Assembly: GCF_000444135.1 (NCBI RefSeq)
Contig: NZ_ATDK01000231.1
Location: 1 to 50,136, forward strand
Reading direction: 5' to 3'
Origin: Pseudomonas avellanae BPIC 631
Lineage (GTDB): Bacteria; Pseudomonadota; Gammaproteobacteria; Pseudomonadales; Pseudomonadaceae
DNA length: 50,136 bases
The notes under the pieces: generated by a model
The model's input: only the letters and a program-made list of their open reading frames with translations
Databases searched by the model: none
What the model was told of the DNA's origin: nothing
Shown: positions 24,393-33,749 of the stretch, in pieces
Position numbering within the stretch: position 1 is the stretch's first letter
Layout of the letters: every line of letters starts with the position of its first letter
Made by a program: the position numbers and the translations under genes

Positions 24393-25346
24393 GTGAGGCT
24401 CAACCTGCGTCAGCTGCAGATTTTCTGTGCGATCACCCGCTTTGGCAGCACCACCAGCGCTGGCAATGCACTGGCGTTGTCCCAATCGGCAACCAGTGCG
24501 GCGCTCAATGAACTGGAAAGCGCGCTGGGCACCCGCCTGTTTGACCGGGTGGGCAAGCGCCTGGTACTCAACGACAGCGGCCAGAGCTTATTACCGCGCG
24601 CCATGAAAATGCTCGAAAACGCCCAGCAGATCGAAGACAGCTTTCTATTGCCCGACACCACGTTGAACGCACGCTTGCGAATCGGCAGTAGCAGCACCAT
24701 CGGCAATTACGAGCTGCCGTCAATTGTCGGCGCACTGCGCGAATCGGCACCCTTGCTGCGGGTGGACGTGGACATCTGCAACAGTGCGCTGATCGCTCGC
24801 AAGGTCGCCCGGTTCGAGATCGACATGGGGCTGATCGAGGCACCCTGTCACCTTCCGGAACTGATCGCCGAGCCGTGGAGTGTCGATGAGATGGTCATTG
24901 TTGCTGGCATCAATCACCCTCTGGCCCGCCAGAAACAGGTATCGCTGGGTGAGTTGCAGGACGCGGAATGGCTGTTGCGCGAGCCGGGTTCAGGCACCCG
25001 CGAAGAAGTCGAACACCTGTTGCTCAGGCACTTGCATGATCTGCAAGACCTGCGCGAGATAGGCAGCTCCGAGGCGATAAAGCGCACCCTGGCTCAGGGC
25101 ATCGGCATCAGTTGCCTGTCCCGTCGGGTGGCGGCTGACTTGCTGGCGAGCGGGCAGTTAAAAGCGCTTGCCAGCCCGTTACCGCCGTTGAATCGGCGCT
25201 TTTTCATGATCCGGCACCGCGACAAGTTCATTTCGCCGAGCCTGGAGCGTTTCCGGCAAGCCTGTCGCCAGGCCACCGATCAGGCGGCCACGTTGCGCCA
25301 CGGCTTGAGCCACAACGCCAGACCGACCAGCAGCACCACACCATAA
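24393..25346 (+). CDS. LysR-family regulator (YeiE/CysB-like subgroup)
   Basis: 317 residues from a GTG at 24393 with CGGAG 9 bp upstream. The HTH (LRQLQIFCAITRFGSTTSAG, then LSQSATSAALNELESALGTR) starts right at the N-terminus, and the effector domain begins LRIGSSSTIGNYELPSIVGA. The GTREEVEHLLLRH segment and overall look recall the YeiE/CbbR-like subgroup. It is divergent from the TDT transporter and is its likely regulator; sulfite would fit both families but is speculation. Its last 67 bp overlap the convergent pslK gene, giving a polar C-terminal tail. Confidence 0.9.
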   Translation: MRLNLRQLQIFCAITRFGSTTSAGNALALSQSATSAALNELESALGTRLFDRVGKRLVLNDSGQSLLPRAMKMLENAQQIEDSFLLPDTTLNARLRIGSSSTIGNYELPSIVGALRESAPLLRVDVDICNSALIARKVARFEIDMGLIEAPCHLPELIAEPWSVDEMVIVAGINHPLARQKQVSLGELQDAEWLLREPGSGTREEVEHLLLRHLHDLQDLREIGSSEAIKRTLAQGIGISCLSRRVAADLLASGQLKALASPLPPLNRRFFMIRHRDKFISPSLERFRQACRQATDQAATLRHGLSHNARPTSSTTP

Positions 25347-26695
25347 AAGCAGCTCAAGCCCAGTTGCAGCCAGGTGTTTTGCAGCGGGTGCAGCAAAAGG
25401 GCGGCGATCGCCATCAGCAGGCTGCCCAGCGCCCAATGACTGCGCCACGGCAAAACGCTCAGCAACGACTGCCGGCGCATCAGCAGCACACCGGTGACCA
25501 GTGCGCCGCCCAGTGCGGCGATGGCGATGCCGGTCAGGCCGAACACAAAGGGCAATGTGCCGAGCAACAGCGCGTTGCACAGGCTGCCGATCAGTTCGCA
25601 GTTGAGCGGCAGGCGCGTGTCAGCGGCCGCGTAGGCATAGCGCGCCAGCAGGGCGTTCCAGGCACCGAACATCAGCGGCACGGCGAACCAGGCCAGCAGC
25701 CCCGGCAACGGACCGTCGTGGGTCTGATTGGGCAACAGCAGCGTGACCAGCGCACCCGCCGCGCCAATCAAACCGGCCACGGCGGGCAAGGTCAGCAGCG
25801 TGGCGCTGCCCAGCCCGCGCCTCAACAGGGACAGGCGCTGATCACCCGCGCTGCCGCTCATCAGCCCCAGCAGTACCTGATTCAGGCTCATCAGCGCGAT
25901 CAACGGCAGGTTGATCAGCTTGCGCGCCAGATTGACCCAGGTCACTGCGCCTTCACCGAGCAGCGAAGCGACCATTCGCTCAAGCAGGGCAAGCCCCTGG
26001 CTGGCCAGGTTGCTGCTCAGCAGTGGCCCGATGCGTTGCAACAGCTCACGCACGGCACCGGCTTCCGATTGCCACTGGCAGGGTCGCCAGCCTGAACGGT
26101 ACAGCGCCGGTAACAACACGCTCGGCATCAGCACGCTGCCCAGTACACAGGCACTGGCCACGCCCACCGATGTGGACGCGTGACCAAAAGTGGCGAGATA
26201 GACCACCGGTGGTAAATTGAACAGCAGCGAACCCAAACCGGCCAGGACAAACCGCGAACGCGCCTGCAACGGCACGCAGAACAGCGCGTGTAACAGAAAG
26301 CCGGGTGCGCACCACGCCAGCCAGTGCAGGCCGCTGGCAGCCTGGGCGTAGCCCTCGGCATCCAGCCCCGGCCCGATCAGACGGACCAGTATTCCGGCAC
26401 CCGCCGCCAGCGCGATGCTCACTGCCACGCCGGTCAGCAGCAGGCGCGGGGCCATGCCTGCCAGCCAGCGCTGCTGCCGCTCGGCCGAGCGTTGCTGGTA
26501 CAGCGGCAATGCGGCAGCGCTGAGCAACCCCGCTGCGAGCGACATGCGCAGCGCCTCGGGCACAAACATCGAGACCAGAAAGGCATCGCTCTGGCCCCCC
26601 GCACCCCAGGCCGCCACCAGCAGCCATTCACGGGCAAAACCGGCTGCCAGGCCGGTGAGGGTGGCCAGTGTCAGCCAGAGTGTCGAGCCAAGCAT
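25280..26695 (-). CDS. pslK: MurJ/MviN-like flippase of the Psl-like cluster (PslK)
   Basis: 471 residues with about 13-14 hydrophobic segments. The N-terminal region (GFAREWLLVAAWGAGGQSDA, then FLVSMFVPEALRMSLAAGLL) is the MviN/MurJ pattern of the MOP exporter superfamily. The real murJ is usually elsewhere with ribF-type neighbours; here it is the last gene of an exopolysaccharide operon, so PslK is the better name. It would flip lipid-linked repeat units across the inner membrane. It starts 15 bp after the acyltransferase gene and its 3' end overlaps the convergent LysR gene by 67 bp. Confidence 0.88.
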   Translation of the reverse strand: MLGSTLWLTLATLTGLAAGFAREWLLVAAWGAGGQSDAFLVSMFVPEALRMSLAAGLLSAAALPLYQQRSAERQQRWLAGMAPRLLLTGVAVSIALAAGAGILVRLIGPGLDAEGYAQAASGLHWLAWCAPGFLLHALFCVPLQARSRFVLAGLGSLLFNLPPVVYLATFGHASTSVGVASACVLGSVLMPSVLLPALYRSGWRPCQWQSEAGAVRELLQRIGPLLSSNLASQGLALLERMVASLLGEGAVTWVNLARKLINLPLIALMSLNQVLLGLMSGSAGDQRLSLLRRGLGSATLLTLPAVAGLIGAAGALVTLLLPNQTHDGPLPGLLAWFAVPLMFGAWNALLARYAYAAADTRLPLNCELIGSLCNALLLGTLPFVFGLTGIAIAALGGALVTGVLLMRRQSLLSVLPWRSHWALGSLLMAIAALLLHPLQNTWLQLGLSCFYGVVLLVGLALWLKPWRNVAA

Positions 26696-26710
26696 CGCCT
26701 GCGCCGCTGA

Positions 26711-27532
26711 TCAGTGGAACAAGGTGAACAGGCCTTTGCCGCCCACCTTGTAATTGAGATTACGTGCGCGCTCGCCTTTGACCTCGGCGTTCGGCCCGCT
26801 GACGATCGCGTAGGGCGCGACAGGTTTGGACACCACGCTATTGCCGCCTACCACGGCGCCTTCGCCGATATCGGCGCCGAAGGAGAGCAGGGCGCGGCTG
26901 CAGATCCACGCATAGTCGCCGATGAACACCGGCCCGCCGACCGCCCAGAATTCAGGTTCGTTGAGGTCGTGGCCGCCGGCGATGATCAGCACATGCGAGG
27001 CGATGGTGACGTGATCACCGATCACCAGCCCGCCGCGCGCGTCCAGCTGGCAGTGCCAACCCACGGTGCTGTCGTTGCCGATGCGCAGGCTGTCGACGCC
27101 GAGCACCTCGGTGTTGCGCCATACGGTCGAACCCTTGCCGATTTTCGCCCCGCCGATGCGCAGCCACAGCAGGCGCAGAGTATGGCTGGGGATCTTGCAG
27201 ATGAGGATGTTGTAAGCCTGCTCCCAGGTTCGCAACATACGGTCACGCAGGGTCGGCCAGTTGATTCCGTACAACGGAATCAGTGCCCCCAGCGTCTCGC
27301 TCGCCAGCAGCTTGTAGAAGCGCCGCGCCAGCGGGTTTTCGATTCTCGGCTCGATGTTCAGGTAGCAGATGAACGACAGGGTCCGCTCCTTGATACGTGT
27401 CTCGAAGCACACTTCGTTGTCGAGCATCCACTGGTACGCTGCTTCCAGCTCGTCGAGTGGCACCGCCATCTTGCGTGCATAGTCGGGCAGTGCCTCTCTG
27501 AGATTATGAGAATGCAGCATGCGGTGTTTCAT
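26711..27532 (-). CDS. Hexapeptide-repeat acyltransferase within the psl operon
   Basis: 273 residues. Residues 1-125 or so form a helical N-terminal part (MKHRMLHSHNLREALPDYAR). From there a left-handed beta-helix is built by hexapeptide repeats (IGGAKIGKGSTVWRN, LRIGNDSTVGWHC, LVIGDHVTIASHV, VFIGDYAWICSRA, ADIGEGAVVGGNS), as in WcaF- and NodL-type O-acetyltransferases; the GGHD segment holds the probable catalytic His. Its start overlaps the pslJ stop as ATGA, so it is translated as part of the operon. It likely adds acetyl groups to a sugar of the polymer. The P. aeruginosa psl cluster has no such gene in this place. Confidence 0.88.
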   Translation of the reverse strand: MKHRMLHSHNLREALPDYARKMAVPLDELEAAYQWMLDNEVCFETRIKERTLSFICYLNIEPRIENPLARRFYKLLASETLGALIPLYGINWPTLRDRMLRTWEQAYNILICKIPSHTLRLLWLRIGGAKIGKGSTVWRNTEVLGVDSLRIGNDSTVGWHCQLDARGGLVIGDHVTIASHVLIIAGGHDLNEPEFWAVGGPVFIGDYAWICSRALLSFGADIGEGAVVGGNSVVSKPVAPYAIVSGPNAEVKGERARNLNYKVGGKGLFTLFH

Positions 27533-28944
27533 GAGGAGGCTCCCGGCTCGGGTGAGGTGACAGGGTATTGATGACTGTGTGCGGCCTTGGCGCGCAGACG
27601 TCTGGTTTCGTGCAGGCTGATGCCGACAAATAGCCAGAACAAGGCAGCCAGCACGCTGGTAAAACTGAAATAGTGGTCAAACAGGCCGCTGAACAACGCC
27701 GCCAGCACACCCGTCGTGCAGCCCAGCGCAATGGCGTTTTCGTGAGTCAACACCACTTGGCCGGACGCGGGGCGCACTTCCTTCCACCAACTGAGGGTGA
27801 TGGCGATGAACAGCAGCATGCCCGGCAGGCCAATCTTGTAGATGAAATTCAGCCACAGGTTGGAAATACCGAACTGGGTGTAGCCCAGCACCGGCGGGTC
27901 GGTCTTGAAGCCGATGCCGAACGGAAAGGTGGCCATGGCGTCCGGGAAATGGCTGTACTCCAGGAAGCGAATCGCCGTACTGACGTCGTCGTTGGTGAAC
28001 AGGCTCATCAGTCGCTCTTGCAACGGCGGATAGAACATCAACAGCACGACACCGGCAATCATGCCACCCATCAACAACCGTCCCAAATGCGGAATACGCC
28101 GCCGGGCCATCCACAGCATCACGGCCACCAGGCTCACCAACGCACCGCGTGAACCGGTCAGCAGCAGGCCGATGGCCCCCAGCACCGCCACCGCCAGGCC
28201 CAGCTTGCGGGCTGCGCCACTGCGCGTCATGCCAAAGCAGAACGCCAGCGGCATCAGCATTGCCAGCGCTCCGCCTGCCACGTTGGGGTGCATCCACGGC
28301 GAGCCCATCCGGCTGGAGAACGATTGCAGGCTTTCGTTGAGAATATCGGCGCCGCTGTAACCCAGGCTGCCAAGGATAGGAATAATGGCCGTCCCCGAGC
28401 GTTTGGTCACGTAGACCGAAATCGACATAAGCAACAACAGTAATGTCCCGCCAAGCACCGCCACGACCAGGCTTTCCAGGGTCTTGAGGTCGGTGAGCAG
28501 GCGCGGCACGAGAAACAGAATCGACAGGTTGAACAGCCAGCGGACCCAGTTGACCGGCCCGTTGCCTTCGGCGACGACGGTCAGCTGGCCGACCAGAAAC
28601 GGGAAGGCACTGAACAGCATCAACGCTACCAGCAGCCGCTCGGTGCGCAGCATGGCGGGCGCCTTGTCGTGACCCTGAAACACACCCTGCAGCAGGTAGC
28701 TGGCCCACGTCAGCATGATCAGCGCTTCGGACACCGTGGTGCGAATGCCGATCTGCACCGTGGAGTAGGGCAGAAAGGTGCCGATCAGACCAAACAGCAG
28801 CAGCCCGAGCACCGGGCGGCGAATTACGGTGAGCACCGCGGCGATACCGAGCACAGCCATCAGCACCAGCGGTATTGGCAATAGCCAGATCATCACCCCG
28901 AACAACAGGCTGACCAGTAATCCAACGGGCATGGCCAATGGCAT
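27529..28944 (-). CDS. pslJ: O-antigen-ligase-like polysaccharide polymerase (PslJ)
   Basis: 471 residues from the ATG at 28944, which overlaps the pslI stop as TGATG; a longer frame starting at 29013 is rejected. There are about 11-12 membrane segments and a large external loop containing the Wzy/WaaL-type stretch (AIGLLLTGSRGALVSLVAVM with conserved Arg-Gly, then FPFGIGFKTDPPVLGYTQFG). It probably joins repeat units in the periplasm or ligates the polymer. It lies between pslI and the acyltransferase, overlapping both. Confidence 0.88.
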   Translation of the reverse strand: MPLAMPVGLLVSLLFGVMIWLLPIPLVLMAVLGIAAVLTVIRRPVLGLLLFGLIGTFLPYSTVQIGIRTTVSEALIMLTWASYLLQGVFQGHDKAPAMLRTERLLVALMLFSAFPFLVGQLTVVAEGNGPVNWVRWLFNLSILFLVPRLLTDLKTLESLVVAVLGGTLLLLLMSISVYVTKRSGTAIIPILGSLGYSGADILNESLQSFSSRMGSPWMHPNVAGGALAMLMPLAFCFGMTRSGAARKLGLAVAVLGAIGLLLTGSRGALVSLVAVMLWMARRRIPHLGRLLMGGMIAGVVLLMFYPPLQERLMSLFTNDDVSTAIRFLEYSHFPDAMATFPFGIGFKTDPPVLGYTQFGISNLWLNFIYKIGLPGMLLFIAITLSWWKEVRPASGQVVLTHENAIALGCTTGVLAALFSGLFDHYFSFTSVLAALFWLFVGISLHETRRLRAKAAHSHQYPVTSPEPGASS

Positions 28945-30044
28945 CAGCGCAGTTCCTCCAGTGTGGCGTGCACGCGCTCGCAAAAGGCTTTCAGCTGATA
29001 GCGTTGCGTCCATTCCAGGGCAATGGCGGGGTCTTCTTCGGGGGCAGGGGAAAGGCTGCCCATCAGCCTGATGAGGTTGGCGCTGTCGTCAGGCGAAAAG
29101 CGCGGACTATGGGGCGGTGCAACTTCGTCCAGTGACGATCCGGTGGCCACGGCAACCGGTGTGCCGACGTTCAGCGCCTCGATCACCGGCAGCCCGAAAC
29201 CTTCGCTTCTGGAGGGCTGCCAGAGCCGCTCGGCGTGTTTGTAGACCGCGTGCAGCTCGGCATCGCTGAGGCCGCTCAGCACATGCAGCCCCGGCAACTG
29301 ACGCTGGGCTTCGGTCAACGGCTCGTCGCCACCGACCAGTACCAGCTCCGGGGTGTCGGCAAACTGCATGCGGGCGGTCTGCCAGGCATCGACGAACCAT
29401 TTGATGTTCTTGCGCGGCTCGCGCGTGCCCACGCACAGCCAGTAACGCTGAGGCAGACGCAACTGAGTGATATCAGCCGGCTCGCCCTGAAAGCGCTCGA
29501 CCAACAATGGCACGACGCGCAGTTTGTCCCTGATGGCGGGAAACAGGCGTGCGGCCTCGTCGGCGGTGAATTGCGACGGCGTCCAGATCTGGTCGGCGAC
29601 CTTGAGCGACCAGGCAATCGACACATGGTCGGTGAAGCGGTACACCCGGGCTTTGAGGCGTGAACCGTGATTGTTCTGCTGAGTGAGCTGAAACAGGTCA
29701 TGCAGTTGCAGCACGTAGCGCATGCCCGCCGGTTTGCGGCCCAGCGGCAGGCCCATGTTGATGTTGGCGACGTAGATCTCGATCCCTGCATCGCGCAGTG
29801 CACCGGGCAGAAACGCGCCTTCGAAGCGCAGGCGGTCCGGCAGACGATGCACCGAGTCCAGTGGCGCTGCCCAGCGCGGGGCATGAATCAGGCGGCGCAC
29901 CGGATGGTCGTAAGGCGCTACGCCGAACAATTGCAGTTGCACGTCCGGATGTGCGCGAAAGGCTTTTTCCAGCGCGAAGTTCTGCCGGCCAATGCCGCTG
30001 ATGGGGTAACCGGCAGCCGCGCGGTAGTCGAGTCCTATACGCAT
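28944..30044 (-). CDS. pslI: Glycosyltransferase family 4 (PslI)
   Basis: 366 residues, GT-B fold. The donor-binding half carries YWLCVGTREPRKNIKWFVDA, then SGLSDAELHAVYKHAERLWQ and PSRSEGFGLPVIEALNVGTP, with the EX7E-like motif of GT4 retaining transferases. It would add a sugar to the lipid-linked repeat unit on the cytoplasmic face. Its start codon lies within the last 10 bp of pslH and its stop overlaps pslJ, so it is tightly coupled on both sides. Sugar specificity cannot be read from the sequence. Confidence 0.9.
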   Translation of the reverse strand: MRIGLDYRAAAGYPISGIGRQNFALEKAFRAHPDVQLQLFGVAPYDHPVRRLIHAPRWAAPLDSVHRLPDRLRFEGAFLPGALRDAGIEIYVANINMGLPLGRKPAGMRYVLQLHDLFQLTQQNNHGSRLKARVYRFTDHVSIAWSLKVADQIWTPSQFTADEAARLFPAIRDKLRVVPLLVERFQGEPADITQLRLPQRYWLCVGTREPRKNIKWFVDAWQTARMQFADTPELVLVGGDEPLTEAQRQLPGLHVLSGLSDAELHAVYKHAERLWQPSRSEGFGLPVIEALNVGTPVAVATGSSLDEVAPPHSPRFSPDDSANLIRLMGSLSPAPEEDPAIALEWTQRYQLKAFCERVHATLEELR

Positions 30045-31252
30045 GAGCGCGATCCTTGCTTGGGTTGCGAAAAACGGGTGTAGATGACTTCCAGTTGCGC
30101 GGCCGACACAGACCAGTCGTGCCGGGCGCGTACATAAACGCGGCCAGCCTCGCCGATCTGTTCGAGCCGTGACGGTTTGTCGGCGTATTCGACGATCAGT
30201 GTTGCCAGCCCGGACGCGTCTTCGCTGCCCAGATAATGTTCACCATTGGTGACCGACAGGCCGGAAACGCCCTGCGCGGTGGTCACCACCGGCAGACCGG
30301 CAGCCATGGCTTCAAGGGTCTTGAGTTTCGAGCCGCCGCCCTGGCGCAGTGGCGCGAAGAACATCGCAGCGCTGGCCTGCAGGGTGCGCAAGTCCGGTAC
30401 AAAACCGAGCCATTCGATGCGCGGGTCAGGCCAGCGCTCACGCCAGGTTTGAGGCATGCCAAAGCCGCCGATGGCAAAGCGCACATCGGGTGCCTGAGCC
30501 CAGACCTGCGGCATGATTTCGTCCAGCGCCCATTCGATGGCGTCGAGGTTGGGGCCGTACTCGTAGTTGCCGATGAACAGCAGGCGACGGCTGTTACGGT
30601 CAGCGTGAACGCTGGCGTAGTAGCCGCAATCGACACTGTTGACCACATAGGAGGTGGCCCTGCCGCTGAGGCGCGACAGCACTTTGGCGTCGTCTTCGGT
30701 GACCGCGATCAGTTCGCCGGTCTGGCGAAATACGCGGGTTTCCCAGCGCCGGTAGCGCCAGCGATCGTACACCGCGAACGCATTGGCCCAGCGTGGCAGG
30801 CGATCGTAACTGGCCGCACCCAGATCGGACTCGACGTTGTGCTCGGTGAGCACGAACGGCTTGCCCGAGCGCTTCAGCGCGCGCTCGAATGGCTGAAAGG
30901 AATAGGTATGCTGCAACTGAATGATGTCCCAGTGTTCCTCAAGCAACTGCTCGAATGCTTTTTCCAGTTTCGGCGCGTAACCGTTGACGCTGGCGAGCAT
31001 CGGCGCCGGTGCGAACGCCACGGCCAGCAGGGTGCGCAGGCTCGACAGCGGGCGACGCTCGATCACGATCAGGCGTTCCAGCCAGGGCTCCAGCGCCGAG
31101 CGAGTGTTTTCGTCCAGGGCAGTCTTGGACTGTACCAGCAGGGTAATACGGTGGCCGCGCGCTGCCAGGTTGCGCAGCAAATGGTATTCCCGGGTCTTGC
31201 CGCCACTGGTGGTCGGCCACGGCAGATAAGGGAGCGTCCATAGAATTCGCAT
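30035..31252 (-). CDS. pslH: Glycosyltransferase family 4 (PslH)
   Basis: 405 residues. It starts MRILWTLPYLPWPTTSGGKT, typical of exopolysaccharide GT4 enzymes with a glycine-rich acceptor loop. The C-terminal Rossmann half includes RRLLFIGNYEYGPNLDAIEW and FFAPLRQGGGSKLKTLEAMA, then GLPVVTTAQGVSGL, where the GGGSKLK motif contacts the nucleotide sugar. It is 3 bp after the pslG stop and overlaps pslI by 10 bp. Its expected role is one step in assembling the repeat unit. Confidence 0.9.
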   Translation of the reverse strand: MRILWTLPYLPWPTTSGGKTREYHLLRNLAARGHRITLLVQSKTALDENTRSALEPWLERLIVIERRPLSSLRTLLAVAFAPAPMLASVNGYAPKLEKAFEQLLEEHWDIIQLQHTYSFQPFERALKRSGKPFVLTEHNVESDLGAASYDRLPRWANAFAVYDRWRYRRWETRVFRQTGELIAVTEDDAKVLSRLSGRATSYVVNSVDCGYYASVHADRNSRRLLFIGNYEYGPNLDAIEWALDEIMPQVWAQAPDVRFAIGGFGMPQTWRERWPDPRIEWLGFVPDLRTLQASAAMFFAPLRQGGGSKLKTLEAMAAGLPVVTTAQGVSGLSVTNGEHYLGSEDASGLATLIVEYADKPSRLEQIGEAGRVYVRARHDWSVSAAQLEVIYTRFSQPKQGSRSCV

Positions 31253-31255
31253 GGC

Positions 31256-32569
31256 TCAGGGCTTCCATTCCAGGATTTGCAGAGATGGCTTGAGCAGCAA
31301 AGTGATGCCCTGGCTGCCGGACAGCGGGGTTCGGCCGCCGGTCAGCGGGTCATGCACGACGGCGCTGGTAATGTTCGGGAACGTCAGCGATGTGCCGGCG
31401 GCACTCCAGAACATCAGCAGGCGGGTGCCGTCTTCACGGGTCCACGGCACGGCGTACAGGTCGTCCGGCACGCTGCTTACCGCAGGCGGATCGGCAGGTT
31501 GCAGGCGGGGGCCGGTGATCTTCAGAAAATTCTGCAGCGCGGTGTAGACCGGTTTGGGGCTGGCTTGCAGGTCGAGCAGCCCGTAGCCTTGGTCGCGGGC
31601 CGAAGCGCGCTCATCCAGATCGCTGAGGTTGAACAGGAAGATGCGCTGGAAATCCATGGCGCTCATCAGCGCCAGGCGTCGCAGGGTGTAGTCGGCCTGG
31701 CCGGGAGTGCCGATCAGACGCTGCATCTCCACAGGGCCGGCGTAGCTCGACCAGCCCCATTCGGTGGCCCACACCTGACTGACGCCATTGCTGTGCAGCA
31801 ACTGGTTCATGGCATTGGCGCGCACCAGAAAATCACGGTCCGGCACCGAGTCGCCTTCCGGGTACTCGGAATACGGGTGGTAGGCGGCGACGATGTTCTG
31901 CTGGCCCAGGCCGTTGTCGATCAAGGTCTGCAACATATAGCCGGAGGTGCTGTGCATCTGGCTGTAATAGGCCATGCCTGCGGTAACGATGGTCTTGTTC
32001 GGCAGCACGGCGCGAATCGCATCGGCGGTGGTGGTCAGCAGACGGCCATACGCCGCCGGGTCCTCCTTGGGCAGCCAGATGATGTTCGGCTCGTTCCACA
32101 CCTGCCAGTTGTTCACTTGCGGGTAGCGCTGGGCGAGGGCGGTCATGCGTGCGGCAAAAACGTTGAAGCCCTTGGGCGGGTATTGATCGCGGCTCTGCGC
32201 ATCGGCCGGCGCGCTGCTGGCGAAAGACGCCGAACCGACCAGGTACGCCAGCGTGTTGTAGTTGCGGGCCTTGATCGCCGCCATGGCGGCATCCAGTTCG
32301 GTCAGGGCGTACTGGTCCTTTTGCGGTTCGATGATTGGCCAGTGGATGGTCAGCCGCACCCAGTTCAGGCCCAGCTCGTCGAGGCGGTTCATCTGCTGCT
32401 GATAGATGTCCGGCGCGAAGTACTGAAACTGTACGTTGACGCCGAGAAAATCCTTCCAGACCACTTCGCGCGGGCCTTTGAGCACTGTCGCAGCCTGAGC
32501 GGCGCCGCTCAGTGTGGCGGCGATCAGTGCCGTGGTGATGGCTAGCCGGAATCTGGATGGACGTTGCAT
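31256..32569 (-). CDS. pslG: Glycoside hydrolase family 39-like enzyme (PslG)
   Basis: 437 residues from the ATG at 32569, one base after the pslF stop; an upstream start at 32701 would overlap pslF and hide the signal. A signal or anchor segment (FRLAITTALIAATLSGAAQA) is followed by a (beta/alpha)8 barrel. The acid/base Glu160 is in WQVWNEPNII and the nucleophile Glu270 in VWATEWGWSS, the two catalytic glutamates expected for PslG. In P. aeruginosa PslG is a periplasmic endoglycosidase that trims Psl and affects polymer length; the same is inferred here. Confidence 0.93.
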   Translation of the reverse strand: MQRPSRFRLAITTALIAATLSGAAQAATVLKGPREVVWKDFLGVNVQFQYFAPDIYQQQMNRLDELGLNWVRLTIHWPIIEPQKDQYALTELDAAMAAIKARNYNTLAYLVGSASFASSAPADAQSRDQYPPKGFNVFAARMTALAQRYPQVNNWQVWNEPNIIWLPKEDPAAYGRLLTTTADAIRAVLPNKTIVTAGMAYYSQMHSTSGYMLQTLIDNGLGQQNIVAAYHPYSEYPEGDSVPDRDFLVRANAMNQLLHSNGVSQVWATEWGWSSYAGPVEMQRLIGTPGQADYTLRRLALMSAMDFQRIFLFNLSDLDERASARDQGYGLLDLQASPKPVYTALQNFLKITGPRLQPADPPAVSSVPDDLYAVPWTREDGTRLLMFWSAAGTSLTFPNITSAVVHDPLTGGRTPLSGSQGITLLLKPSLQILEWKP

Positions 32570-32570
32570 A

Positions 32571-33749
32571 TCACTTTTCCTCGCAGGCTTGGCGGAAGAC
32601 ATCCCGGAAATGTTCGGCAGTGTGACTCCAGACCCTGGCCTTGCCCATGTGCGCGGCGTTTGCGGCCCATTGTTCGACCAGCTCCGGTGTTGCGCAAACA
32701 CGCGCCAGCGCGCTGGTCAGCCCCGCTACATCGCCCTGCGGGTAGATCATGCCGTTGCCGTGCGAGACTTCCTCGGCAAATGATCGCGCGTCCGAGGTAA
32801 TCACGCCTCTGCCACAGGCCACTGCCCACGACAGTGCGCCGCTGGTACCGCGCAGTTTGCCAAGAATCTTCAGTTTGCTCGACTCGCGATAGGGCAGGAC
32901 CATCACATGATGGGCCTGAATGACCTGCGGGATCTGTTCGGCAGGCAGGTCCAGTTGCCAGTCGATCAGGTCGACCAATCCCAACTGACGAATGTGCAGG
33001 CGCAACTGTTCCAGGTAGCTGCCCGACGGGCCGAAGGCCATTTCCGGCTCGCTGCCGCCGGCCAGGGTCAGGCGTACGGCGGAGCGTAGTTGCGGCTGAG
33101 CGGTGAACACATTGGCCAGCGCGTCGAGCAGGTCCTCGATGCCCTTGCCGCGATAGATAAAACCGAAATACAGCAGGTGCAAGGGCTTCAAGGGCGGCAA
33201 CGGCACAGGATCGATGGCGACGTTGCCATGATTGATCACCACCATCTGCCTGGCGTCGAGCCCCATGCGCTGGCGCAGGCACTGGCTGCCAGCCTGAGTC
33301 AGCGTTACAAGGCGGGTCATGTGCCGCGCCAGTTGCCGCTCCTCATGCAGGCACAGCGGGTCGGCCAGCACCGTGGCGATCTCCGGCAAGGGCGAACGCA
33401 TGCCGGCCGCTATCGACAGCGACCAAGGCAGTTTTTCGCGCCGCCACACCAGCCGCTCGGGGTCGTGCACGGTTGCCGTCAGCGGCAGGTTCGGGAACCG
33501 CTTGCGCAGGGTACGCAGGGCCTGAAATTCAGCCAGTCGCCCGCCGCCCAGTTCGGCATGAACCAGATCGATTTCGCTCCAGTCCGTATCGGCAACACGC
33601 TGCTGCGCGGCACGAGGATCGTTACCGATCCCCTGCAGCGGCGTGCTGACTTGCAGGCCGAGGCCTTCGAGCGCCTGGCGCAGATGCCCGGCGTAGTCGG
33701 CGATGCCGTTCTGCTCGGGTGGCAGTGGCGCAAGCAGGGCAATGCGCAT
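32571..33749 (-). CDS. pslF: Glycosyltransferase family 4 (PslF)
   Basis: 392 residues, starting MRIALLAPLPPEQNGIADYA, the usual opening of GT4 exopolysaccharide transferases. The donor domain has HLLYFGFIYRGKGIEDLLDA, IPQVIQAHHVMVLPYRESSK and GTSGALSWAVACGRGVITSD. The start overlaps the pslE stop as TGATG and the stop is one base before pslG. It is a cytoplasmic repeat-unit transferase; the sugar is not determinable from sequence. Confidence 0.9.
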   Translation of the reverse strand: MRIALLAPLPPEQNGIADYAGHLRQALEGLGLQVSTPLQGIGNDPRAAQQRVADTDWSEIDLVHAELGGGRLAEFQALRTLRKRFPNLPLTATVHDPERLVWRREKLPWSLSIAAGMRSPLPEIATVLADPLCLHEERQLARHMTRLVTLTQAGSQCLRQRMGLDARQMVVINHGNVAIDPVPLPPLKPLHLLYFGFIYRGKGIEDLLDALANVFTAQPQLRSAVRLTLAGGSEPEMAFGPSGSYLEQLRLHIRQLGLVDLIDWQLDLPAEQIPQVIQAHHVMVLPYRESSKLKILGKLRGTSGALSWAVACGRGVITSDARSFAEEVSHGNGMIYPQGDVAGLTSALARVCATPELVEQWAANAAHMGKARVWSHTAEHFRDVFRQACEEK

